A stretch of 5,532 nt of DNA from an uncultured Ruminococcus sp. (GTDB taxonomy: Bacteria > Bacillota_A > Clostridia > Oscillospirales > Ruminococcaceae): assembly GCA_947303535.1 (NCBI GenBank), contig CAMYYQ010000104.1, positions 1 through 5,532 on the forward strand, written 5' to 3'. Positions 1 through 5,221 of the stretch are shown piece after piece (position 1 is the first letter of the stretch; every line of letters begins with the position of its first letter). The notes below the pieces were generated by a model that was not told where the DNA came from, searched no databases, and saw nothing but the letters and a program-made list of their open reading frames with translations. The position numbers and the translations under genes are program-made.

Positions 1-658
1 GGAAGGCATAGCAAGTCTTGCCAAGCCGGTTGACCGCAAGAATATCGATATGCCCATGCAGGTGTTTAATGCATGTTATGATGCATCCGCCAACAACATC
101 ACTATCACGGTCGCCATAACGAATGCTCCGTTCTTCGATGTGAATGCAGACTACTACACAAATCTCGGCGGACTGGGAAGTGTAATTGCCCACGAGATGG
201 GTCACGCGTTTGACAGCGATTGTATCCTTTTTGATAAGGACGGTAACTATAATCCCGGCTGGATCGCGGATGAGGACATGAATGCCCTTTTGGAGCGCAA
301 CAAAAAGGCCGTTGCCTATTTTGAAGAGAATTTCGTCGTATTCGGTATTTACCATGTCGACGGTGAGCAGACACTCGGTGAGAATTATGCGGATCTGGGC
401 GGAATGGAATGCGTTACATCACTGGCAAAAACAGATGAAGATCTGAAGAAGATATTTGAGAATTATGCAGTTATATGGCGTGTAAAAACAGCAGATGTAG
501 TCATTATAGATCTTATCGCTTATGACTCGCACAGCCCGGAAGTAATTAGGACCAATGGCATCCTGTCAACACTCAACTGTTTTTATGACGTTTATGACGT
601 TAAAGAAGGCGACGGCATGTATATTGCGCCTGAGAACAGAATTTCAAGATGGTATTAA
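1..658 (+). CDS. M13-family (neprilysin/PepO-like) zinc metallopeptidase, C-terminal part; 5' end outside the window
   Basis: The frame is open from base 2 and ends at TAA 656-658, giving about 218 visible residues; the ATG at 50 is internal. M13 enzymes are zinc endopeptidases of roughly 630-700 residues that cleave peptides, usually at the cell surface. The zinc motif HEMGH is encoded at 191-205, inside VIAHEMGHAFD. The second signature, GENYADLGG, begins near 377 and supplies the third zinc ligand (Glu, codon at 380) and the supporting Asp. Before them, an asparagine-rich stretch (ACYDASANNITIT, then APFFD) matches the substrate-binding region of the family. The end (HSPEVIRTNG, FYDVYDVKEGDGMY, then a terminal W-Y) matches the normal M13 C-terminus, so this end is complete. 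A signal peptide or anchor would lie upstream and cannot be judged. An ABC permease gene begins 15 bases after the stop on the same strand, suggesting co-transcription. The family call is firm; the substrate is unknown. Confidence 0.93.
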   Translation, partial: EGIASLAKPVDRKNIDMPMQVFNACYDASANNITITVAITNAPFFDVNADYYTNLGGLGSVIAHEMGHAFDSDCILFDKDGNYNPGWIADEDMNALLERNKKAVAYFEENFVVFGIYHVDGEQTLGENYADLGGMECVTSLAKTDEDLKKIFENYAVIWRVKTADVVIIDLIAYDSHSPEVIRTNGILSTLNCFYDVYDVKEGDGMYIAPENRISRWY

Positions 659-673
659 AGAGGGCTGGTCAGG
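657..673 (+). promoter_or_regulatory. Ribosome binding site of the ABC permease gene
   Basis: A purine run AAAGAGGG (657-664) overlaps the stop codon of the M13 peptidase and lies 9 bases before the ATG at 674. No promoter fits in the 15-base gap, so the permease is probably translated from the peptidase transcript. Confidence 0.65.
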
Positions 674-2512
674 ATGAACATTATACTTAAAAATTCACTT
701 AAGAATATTTTCGGTAGACCCCTCAGAACGCTGCTGGTCGTGTTCTCGATCTTTGTCTGTTCACTCAGCGCAATGATCTCATTTGATCTGGTATCGGCCA
801 TAAGGGGACTGCTTGTCGGTATGTTCGGAGCAATGACATCAGGAGATATCATTGCCACTGTTAATGAATTCTCCGTAAAGGGTCTGCCTGACGGTTTCCC
901 GGAATGCACAATGATGGAGATCAACTCCAATTCAGAACGGTTCTATAAAGATATTGAAGGTGAGTATGCATATGTATCCGCCGTCGGATTGAGTATCTAT
1001 GGAATCGATATGAGAGAGGCCTCTGATCTGGGCTTCATGGATTATGTGGAACTCGGTGATATGGAGACCCTGATCACCATGAAGGTCGCGAAAGATTTCG
1101 GATACAAAGAAGGCGACACGCTTATTGTTCATGACAGGGCGGGAAACGAAGTTGAACTTAAGATCGCAGGAATGCTTCCGGAAGATACTGCGAACGTTCT
1201 TTTGACAGGACGTGTGGCAGTGGTTAACAAAGATACCGGAGCGGTCCTGTCCTGCGGAAGAGATGATACCGGTGTACTGTTTGTTGATGTCAAAGACGAT
1301 TCCCTGATAGAAGATGCGAGCAGGATGCTTGAGGAATATTATCCCGAAGGCTGGGTATCCCGTATTTCGCTCGAAGAGGAGGAAGAGCAGGAGCTCGATG
1401 AATTGGCTTCATTTATGTATCTTCTGTTTGCGGTTACGTTCCTTCTCGTAATCTTCGTAACGGCATCTATCTGCAACAGGATCGTAAGCGAGCGAATGTC
1501 ATTCATAGGAACATTAAGAAGTCTCGGAATGAGCACTGCGGGAACGGGACGTATCCTTCTTCTTGAGAATGTTATCTATGCCGTTTTCGGAAGCGTGCCT
1601 GCCGTAGTTCTTTATACGACTCTGAGAGATCCTGCCTTTGAGATGATCTTCAATACCACGGATTCCGAAGGAAACATCATTCCTCTGAACGTTCCTCCCG
1701 TTTCGGTTTTTCTTATGGCAGGTGTTATTCTCGGTGCAGTACTGATCGAGTGCCTTATTCCTCTGAAGGCTATCCTGAAGGCTCTCAAAACATCCATCAG
1801 AGATATTATCTTTGACAACAGGGACACTGAATATAAGTACAGCAAAGCAGGACTTTTTGCAGGGTTGTTCTTCATTGCCGGCTGCATCGTGTTTTTCTTC
1901 TTCCGCAAAAACTTTTACGGGGCAACGGGATGTCTTGTCTGCGGTGTTGTCGGACTGGCTCTGGTTTTCCCGTGGATATTTAGGGCAGTAATGACATTGA
2001 TCAATAACGCTGCTGTTAAGAAGGGAAATGCCGGGTGGAATCTTGCTTCTGCAGAGGCGAGATCGCGCAAGAGCACAGTTGGAAGCGGTGTTCTCTGCGT
2101 TACCGCAGCTGCCATGAGCGTAGTCGTGTTTGCGATCGCGCAGTCAGCGATGGATTCGTTCAGCGGATATGACTATTCGAGTGATGTTATTATTTATTGC
2201 TATGACAATCTGAAAACGTTCTCATTTATCGAGAGGCTCGACGGCGTCACAGATGCAGAACCCATTTTCAATTATTCTATCGATATCAGTCTGAATGGCA
2301 GCGATAAAATAGTTTACAGTGATTTTTATGCCATGCCGGACAACGGCTATAAGTATTATCATTTCTTCGGTGAACTCCCTGATTCTCTCGAGGAAGGCAG
2401 TATCATTGTCAGCAGGAAGTATGCTGATAAGAACGGTGGTTACACACAGATCGTAAAGATCGGTCCTCGCCGTGGTGACGCTGCTGAAATGGCTATCATC
2501 AAGCTCGTTTGA
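674..2512 (+). CDS. FtsX/MacB-like ABC transporter permease, truncated and joined in frame to the tail of ribosomal protein L17 (hybrid frame)
   Basis: Residues 1 to about 581 of this 612-residue frame are an ABC permease of the FtsX/MacB class. A helix at about 17-39 is followed by a large extracytoplasmic domain (about 40-245), then helices near 246-268, 293-315, 342-362, 392-410, 417-440 and 471-491, and the start of a second extracytoplasmic domain. The FtsX-like hallmark is the stretch after helix 2 ([16 protein letters not shown]). An acidic run ([10 protein letters not shown], 234-243) precedes helix 2. Two-domain permeases of this type usually run to about 750-850 residues and end with three more helices; these are absent. 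Residues 583-612 instead match the C-terminus of ribosomal protein L17 ([20 protein letters not shown]). Such permeases work with an ATPase subunit to move lipids, peptides or drugs; no ATPase gene is visible. The start at 674 is supported by its ribosome site. The permease identity is secure, but the reading frame as a whole is probably not a real gene. Confidence 0.85.
   Translation: MNIILKNSLKNIFGRPLRTLLVVFSIFVCSLSAMISFDLVSAIRGLLVGMFGAMTSGDIIATVNEFSVKGLPDGFPECTMMEINSNSERFYKDIEGEYAYVSAVGLSIYGIDMREASDLGFMDYVELGDMETLITMKVAKDFGYKEGDTLIVHDRAGNEVELKIAGMLPEDTANVLLTGRVAVVNKDTGAVLSCGRDDTGVLFVDVKDDSLIEDASRMLEEYYPEGWVSRISLEEEEEQELDELASFMYLLFAVTFLLVIFVTASICNRIVSERMSFIGTLRSLGMSTAGTGRILLLENVIYAVFGSVPAVVLYTTLRDPAFEMIFNTTDSEGNIIPLNVPPVSVFLMAGVILGAVLIECLIPLKAILKALKTSIRDIIFDNRDTEYKYSKAGLFAGLFFIAGCIVFFFFRKNFYGATGCLVCGVVGLALVFPWIFRAVMTLINNAAVKKGNAGWNLASAEARSRKSTVGSGVLCVTAAAMSVVVFAIAQSAMDSFSGYDYSSDVIIYCYDNLKTFSFIERLDGVTDAEPIFNYSIDISLNGSDKIVYSDFYAMPDNGYKYYHFFGELPDSLEEGSIIVSRKYADKNGGYTQIVKIGPRRGDAAEMAIIKLV
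2411..2440. other. Inferred chimera junction between the permease locus and the rplQ-yajC locus
   Basis: Upstream residues ([11 protein letters not shown]) fit the standard second-domain motif of FtsX-type permeases, in which a Ser-[RK]-Lys-x-Ala-[DE]-Lys stretch is usually followed by a Gly and a V-G-D turn. Downstream residues (KYADKNGG onwards) fit L17. The part that could belong to either protein (KYADKNG) is encoded at 2417-2437, about 20 bases. That is enough shared sequence for an assembler or a recombination event to switch templates. The exact break cannot be placed inside this stretch from sequence alone. Confidence 0.7.
2420..2512 (+). pseudogene. rplQ: 3' remnant of rplQ (50S ribosomal protein L17), C-terminal 30 codons
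   Basis: The 30 codons before TGA 2510-2512 read [20 protein letters not shown] followed by [10 protein letters not shown]. This is the highly conserved C-terminus of bacterial L17, where the usual form is close to [25 protein letters not shown]17 is a large-subunit protein of about 115-200 residues; its N-terminal core is missing and is replaced by permease sequence. The codons here (GGT, CGC/CGT, ATC, GCT) are of the kind used in highly expressed genes and look different from those just upstream. The stop codon is followed after 21 bases by a strong terminator, as expected at the end of a ribosomal-protein operon. I infer that the intact source gene lies in the genome that supplied the right-hand part of the window. 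Confidence 0.85.
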
Positions 2513-2533
2513 TCGCAGATATCGAATAACAAG

Positions 2534-2563
2534 AGCCGTTCCCGTTAAGGGAGCGGCTTTTCT
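2534..2563 (+). terminator. Intrinsic terminator after the L17 tail
   Basis: A 10-bp stem pairs AGCCGTTCCC (2534-2543) with GGGAGCGGCT (2549-2558), with one T-G pair and a GTTAA loop. It is followed by TTTCT. A few A-U pairs (2531-2533 with 2559-2561) can extend the base. It starts 21 bases after the stop at 2512 and would end the ribosomal-protein operon that the L17 tail comes from. Confidence 0.85.
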
Positions 2564-2606
2564 GTATACAGACAATAAAAAAATACGAAAAATCGCCTTA
2601 AAGTAC

Positions 2607-2635
2607 TTGCAAAAAAATACGGGATATGATATAAT
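2607..2635 (+). promoter_or_regulatory. Sigma-A type promoter of yajC with extended -10
   Basis: The -35 element TTGCAA (2607-2612) and the perfect -10 element TATAAT (2630-2635) are separated by 17 bases. TGA directly before the -10 adds the extended -10 TGn motif. An A-run (2611-2617) and an A/T-rich stretch upstream (about 2575-2592) may help polymerase binding. Transcription should start near 2641-2643, giving a leader of about 38 bases before the yajC ATG at 2681. Confidence 0.85.
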
Positions 2636-2667
2636 ATACATCGTATGAATTACAAATCAAAACGATT

Positions 2668-2673
2668 GGAGAA
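2668..2673 (+). promoter_or_regulatory. Ribosome binding site that sets the yajC start at 2681
   Basis: GGAGAA (2668-2673) lies 7 bases before ATG 2681. The alternative in-frame ATG at 2645 has no such site, lies within a few bases of the predicted transcription start, and would add 12 polar residues in front of a good signal sequence. Confidence 0.8.
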
Positions 2674-2680
2674 TAATTAT

Positions 2681-3196
2681 ATGAAGATCAATAAGTTAAT
2701 CGCTTCTGTTACAGCTGCTGCCTCAACAGCTGCAATGGCTGGATATACAGCTATGTCCGCTTTTGCCGAGGAAGCACAGCAGGCAACTACAGCTAACCAG
2801 CAGCAGGCATCAGCAGGAAGTCTGCTTACAATGCCTATCATGCTCATCGTAATGTTCGTGCTGCTTTATTTTGTAGCTATCAGACCTCAGAAAAAGCGCG
2901 ACAAGGAGCTCAAGGAAATGCAGCAAAGCCTTCAGGTAGGCGATGAAGTAGTTACAGGCGGCGGTATCGTTGGTATCGTTGTAAGCGTGGGCGAAGATAC
3001 GGTTGTTATCGAAACAGGCGGTGCTAAGCACAAGCTCAGAATAAAGAACTGGGCTATCACAGAGAACGTTTCAGCTGCTGAGCGTTTCAAGGAAGCCAAG
3101 TCAGCAGGCAAGACTTCTTCACCTGTTGAAGCTGCTGCGGTAGTTGACGATGATGACAATAAGAAGTCAAAGAAAAAGAAGAACGACGAAGAATAA
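2681..3196 (+). CDS. yajC: Preprotein translocase subunit YajC
   Basis: YajC is a small single-span membrane protein that associates with SecD-SecF and the SecYEG channel and supports protein export. From ATG 2681 the protein has 171 residues, longer than the usual 85-120. Residues 1-29 look like a cleavable signal peptide: MKINK, a small-residue-rich core, then AFA before EE. A Q/A/T-rich linker (30-46) leads to the membrane helix (about 48-67). Then comes the diagnostic block IRPQKKRDKE (67-76), LQVGDEVVTGGGIVGIV (84-100) and a conserved stretch ending in LRIKNWAI. The C-terminal extension (about 130-171) is Ala/Ser-rich and ends in a DDDD run and a KKSKKKK tail. It has its own promoter and terminator. 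The next gene is the TIGR04086 membrane protein, a pairing with yajC also seen in other Firmicutes (Bacillus yrbF-yrzE). The identification is firm; signal-peptide cleavage is inferred. Confidence 0.95.
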   Translation: MKINKLIASVTAAASTAAMAGYTAMSAFAEEAQQATTANQQQASAGSLLTMPIMLIVMFVLLYFVAIRPQKKRDKELKEMQQSLQVGDEVVTGGGIVGIVVSVGEDTVVIETGGAKHKLRIKNWAITENVSAAERFKEAKSAGKTSSPVEAAAVVDDDDNKKSKKKKNDEE

Positions 3197-3204
3197 ATAA
3201 TAAG

Positions 3205-3248
3205 ACCTCCGCATAGAATTAGTAATAATTCTACAGCGGAGGTTTTTT
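3205..3248 (+). terminator. Terminator-like hairpin after yajC whose 3' arm contains the next gene's ribosome site
   Basis: The lower stem pairs ACCTCCGC (3205-3212) with GCGGAGGT (3236-3243), 8 bp and perfect. The upper stem pairs TAGAATTA (3214-3221) with TAATTCTA (3226-3233), also 8 bp and perfect, with a GTAA (GNRA-type) loop. A small 1x2 internal loop separates the stems, and a T6 run (3243-3248) follows. It begins 8 bases after the yajC stop. The same 3' arm holds GGAGG (3238-3242), placed 6 bases before ATG 3249, so hairpin formation would both stop transcription and hide the ribosome site. The structure is seen directly; the double role is inference. Confidence 0.85.
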
Positions 3249-3650
3249 ATGCGCAGACAACAAAAAAGCCTGTGGTCAGGCTGGGGGGGCAGTATGCTCG
3301 CAGCTGTTCTTGCAGGAGCGTTATGCATTTGTGTAGGTGCAGTTCTTACAGCTACGATCGTATTTTTTGTCATGAAGGATATGACAATGATAAGAGCCTT
3401 TGCAGGTGCATCGCTTGCAGCAGGTGCATACACAGCTGCCTATATCTGCGGTAAGTACAGGCGCAGGAAAGGACTTATCTGCGGTACAGTCTGCGGAGTC
3501 TTGCTGTACGTTGTCATAACTGTACCAGCGATAACAATATTAGGGGAATGGGCAGGCATAAAAAAACTCCTTCTGCTGACCGTTTTCGGTGCAGCAGGAG
3601 GAGTCGCAGGTGTTAATTCAAAGCGTCCGAAGAAGCTGTGGGATCAATAA
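3249..3650 (+). CDS. TIGR04086 / DUF3792 family small membrane protein (YrzE-like)
   Basis: This is a 133-residue, strongly hydrophobic protein of unknown function with four predicted helices (about 15-41, 46-67, 74-98 and 104-121). A basic start (MRRQQK), a basic loop between helices 2 and 3 (KYRRRK, 69-74) and a basic tail (KRPKK) suggest both ends are cytoplasmic. Its size, helix pattern and Gly/Ala-rich helices, together with its position straight after yajC, fit the TIGR04086 (DUF3792) family. Known members include Bacillus YrzE, next to the yajC homologue. The ATG at 3249 is favoured by GGAGG 6 bases upstream, but that site is inside the hairpin that ends yajC. Expression therefore probably depends on read-through or on an unseen start. 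The last 7 bases overlap the convergent htrA gene, and the 3' part contains a minus-strand terminator. The family call rests partly on context. Confidence 0.8.
   Translation: MRRQQKSLWSGWGGSMLAAVLAGALCICVGAVLTATIVFFVMKDMTMIRAFAGASLAAGAYTAAYICGKYRRRKGLICGTVCGVLLYVVITVPAITILGEWAGIKKLLLLTVFGAAGGVAGVNSKRPKKLWDQ
3561..3603 (-). terminator. Intrinsic terminator of the kinase-htrA operon, inside the convergent membrane-protein gene
   Basis: Read on the minus strand, the stem CTCCTCCTGCTG (3603-3592) pairs with CAGCAGAAGGAG (3578-3567). There is one G-T pair, a single bulged base at 3591, an inner 4-bp stem CCG-type (3590-3587 with 3582-3579) and an AAAA loop. The stem is followed at once by T6 (3566-3561). 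This is a strong Rho-independent terminator layout, 41 bases beyond the htrA stop codon (3644-3646). On the plus strand the same bases are codons of the DUF3792 gene, and no T-run follows the hairpin there, so it should act only on the htrA transcript. Confidence 0.8.
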
Positions 3651-5218
3651 TTGCCCGAAGTATCTTCCACAAGCTTGAATTCAATGTCATAATAGGTTAT
3701 TTCGCCGTCTTTATCAAGGTGAGCACAGGTAGCAGGTACCTTGTCTCCTGCCTTGTACTGGCTGCTTATAGCATCGTACAGCTCATGGTAGGTGCTGACC
3801 TTAGTACCGTTTATAGCAGTGATGAAATCGCCTTCCTTGAGATCAGTATTGGCGATATCATAATCCTTTTCGATCTTTATGATGTATACTCCCTTGAAGT
3901 CCTCGGGAAGATCAAATCCAAGCTCTTCCTGTATCTTCTTGATATTGCCCTCAGAGCTCATATCATAGAGCTGTATACCGATCTTGAAACGACCGCTGAC
4001 ATAGCCCTTTTTGATAAGCTCTTCGATAACAGGTGTAGCTTCGTTGATAGTTATAGCAAAGCCAAGTCCCTCAAATTCAGCGCTGACATATTTTGAAGAT
4101 GTGATACCGATGACCTGACCGTACATATTTACAAGGGCACCGCCTGAGTTACCGGGGCTTATATCAGCATTTGTCTGTATACAGTCCATTTCAAAGCCGC
4201 TTGAATCACTGCTTATCTTTCTGTTTACAGCAGAAACGATGCCGTCTGTAACTGTGCTTGCAAGGTTTGCGGGATTACCGATAGCGATGACCTGCTCGCC
4301 TACAACAGCTTCATCAGAGTTGCCGAGTGTAGCAGGTTTGAGTCCGTCAGCTTCGACTTTTATAACAGCGATATCAGTTTTTGAGTCTCTGCCGACGATC
4401 CTTGCAGAGAAAGTCTCACCGTCAACTGTTTCAACTACGTGATAGCCCTCAGATTCAAGAACATGGGCATTTGTGGCAATATAGCCGTCTTCATTGAGAA
4501 CTATGCCCGAGCCTGTTCCCATAGGATGCTTTGCTGTGAAGTTGCCGTAATCTTTGTAGGTGTATATTTTTACGATAGAAGGCTTTACAAGGGCAGCTGC
4601 TCCCTCAGGAGTATATTTGCCGTTTTCGTCCTTGTATTTCTCAGCATCGTTTGAGTTTTCGGGCTTTGATTCCCTGTACAGGATAACAGGCTTGGGAGAA
4701 CCTATTTTATCAACGACATTCTTGCTGTTGATGATATCATAGACTATGCCGAAAACCGCCATAAGCAATGCTATTATTATGAGTACAACAAACAATATTA
4801 TTACAGCCGACTGTCCTTTCGGGCGGCGCTGTGAAGCATCTGTGCCGTCAGGACTCAGGTTATTGTTCTGACCGCGTTCAAGCTCTTCAAAGCCAATGGG
4901 TTCATACATGAATCTGTCGTACACAGGGCGCTGCGACTGACCGTAAGGCTGCTGATCGTAGAAGCTGCGGGGCTGCTGTCCGTATCCGTTCTGATAGCCG
5001 TTATTGTAGTTGTTCTGCGGCTGAGAATAGCCGTTTTGCTGACCGTAAGCGTTTTGCGGCGGAGGCGGAGCATAGCCTGTATTGGCGTTGTTATGCTCTG
5101 TATTCGGTGTACCGCCTGATACGTTGTTGTTATCCTCTGACATCTCATGCTGAGGAGTATAGGGCTGCTGAGAGTCATTTTCAGACGGATCACGGTAAAT
5201 ATTATCTCTTTCGTCCAT
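3644..5218 (-). CDS. HtrA/DegP-like membrane-anchored serine protease with PDZ domain (S1C family)
   Basis: A 524-residue envelope quality-control protease that should degrade misfolded exported proteins. Residues 1-137 form a hydrophilic, low-complexity cytoplasmic extension rich in Gln, Asn, Tyr, Gly and Pro. One helix (about 138-160) anchors the protein, with an acidic/Lys linker after it (about 185-204). The trypsin-like domain (about 206-402) shows the catalytic triad: His252 in TNAHV, Asp282 in SKTDIAVIKV and Ser358 in GNSGGALVN. The flanking blocks GTGSGIVLNEDGYIATNAHV and QTNADISPGNSGGAL are typical of HtrA. A single PDZ domain follows (about 405-515), with VYIIKIEKD and LKEGDFITAINGTKV. 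The start ATG (5218-5216) is supported by AAAGGA 6 bases upstream. The gene follows a histidine kinase by 3 bases, so the two are almost certainly co-transcribed. It probably ends at the minus-strand hairpin 3603-3561. The triad is complete, so the enzyme should be active. Confidence 0.95.
   Translation of the reverse strand: MDERDNIYRDPSENDSQQPYTPQHEMSEDNNNVSGGTPNTEHNNANTGYAPPPPQNAYGQQNGYSQPQNNYNNGYQNGYGQQPRSFYDQQPYGQSQRPVYDRFMYEPIGFEELERGQNNNLSPDGTDASQRRPKGQSAVIILFVVLIIIALLMAVFGIVYDIINSKNVVDKIGSPKPVILYRESKPENSNDAEKYKDENGKYTPEGAAALVKPSIVKIYTYKDYGNFTAKHPMGTGSGIVLNEDGYIATNAHVLESEGYHVVETVDGETFSARIVGRDSKTDIAVIKVEADGLKPATLGNSDEAVVGEQVIAIGNPANLASTVTDGIVSAVNRKISSDSSGFEMDCIQTNADISPGNSGGALVNMYGQVIGITSSKYVSAEFEGLGFAITINEATPVIEELIKKGYVSGRFKIGIQLYDMSSEGNIKKIQEELGFDLPEDFKGVYIIKIEKDYDIANTDLKEGDFITAINGTKVSTYHELYDAISSQYKAGDKVPATCAHLDKDGEITYYDIEFKLVEDTSGNY
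4934..5080 (-). repeat. Low-complexity Q/N/G/Y-rich repeat region in the N-terminus of the HtrA protease
   Basis: Residues about 47-95 are built from degenerate units resembling [QN]-[QN]-G-Y-x-Q, including YGQQNGYSQPQNNYNNGYQN (58-77) and then YGQQP and YGQSQ. The DNA copies differ at many third positions, so selection at protein level is more likely than recent slippage. The segment precedes the membrane helix and should lie in the cytoplasm as an unstructured tail. Confidence 0.8.
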
Positions 5219-5221
5219 TGT

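Noticed and set aside
582..599. Perfect 9-base tandem repeat TTTATGACG
   Set aside because: It encodes the FYDVYDV part of a region whose length matches other M13 peptidases, so no duplication has to be assumed; two copies of 9 bases can arise by chance.
674..2512. A new functional fusion of an ABC permease with a ribosomal protein
   Set aside because: Both parts are truncated at functionally senseless points, the L17 tail keeps its own stop and operon terminator, and a short shared stretch at the joint explains a false join.
2222..2641. 139-codon open frame on the minus strand
   Set aside because: It runs antisense over the permease/L17 frame, the terminator and the yajC promoter. It has no recognisable domain and lies across the inferred chimera joint.
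2645..2680. Upstream in-frame ATG (2645) as the yajC start
   Set aside because: It sits within a few bases of the predicted transcription start, has no ribosome site, and adds a polar stretch before a good signal sequence. The ATG at 2681 has GGAGAA at 7-base spacing.
3195..3235. Possible separate promoter for the DUF3792 gene in the A/T-rich yajC trailer
   Set aside because: TAATAATT-like stretches are present, but no matching -35 element at 16-18 bases is visible, and the A/T-rich bases are explained by the upper hairpin stem.
3638..4096. 152-codon plus-strand open frame antisense to htrA
   Set aside because: It is a shadow of the conserved PDZ and protease coding sequence on the other strand, with no ribosome site or recognisable family.
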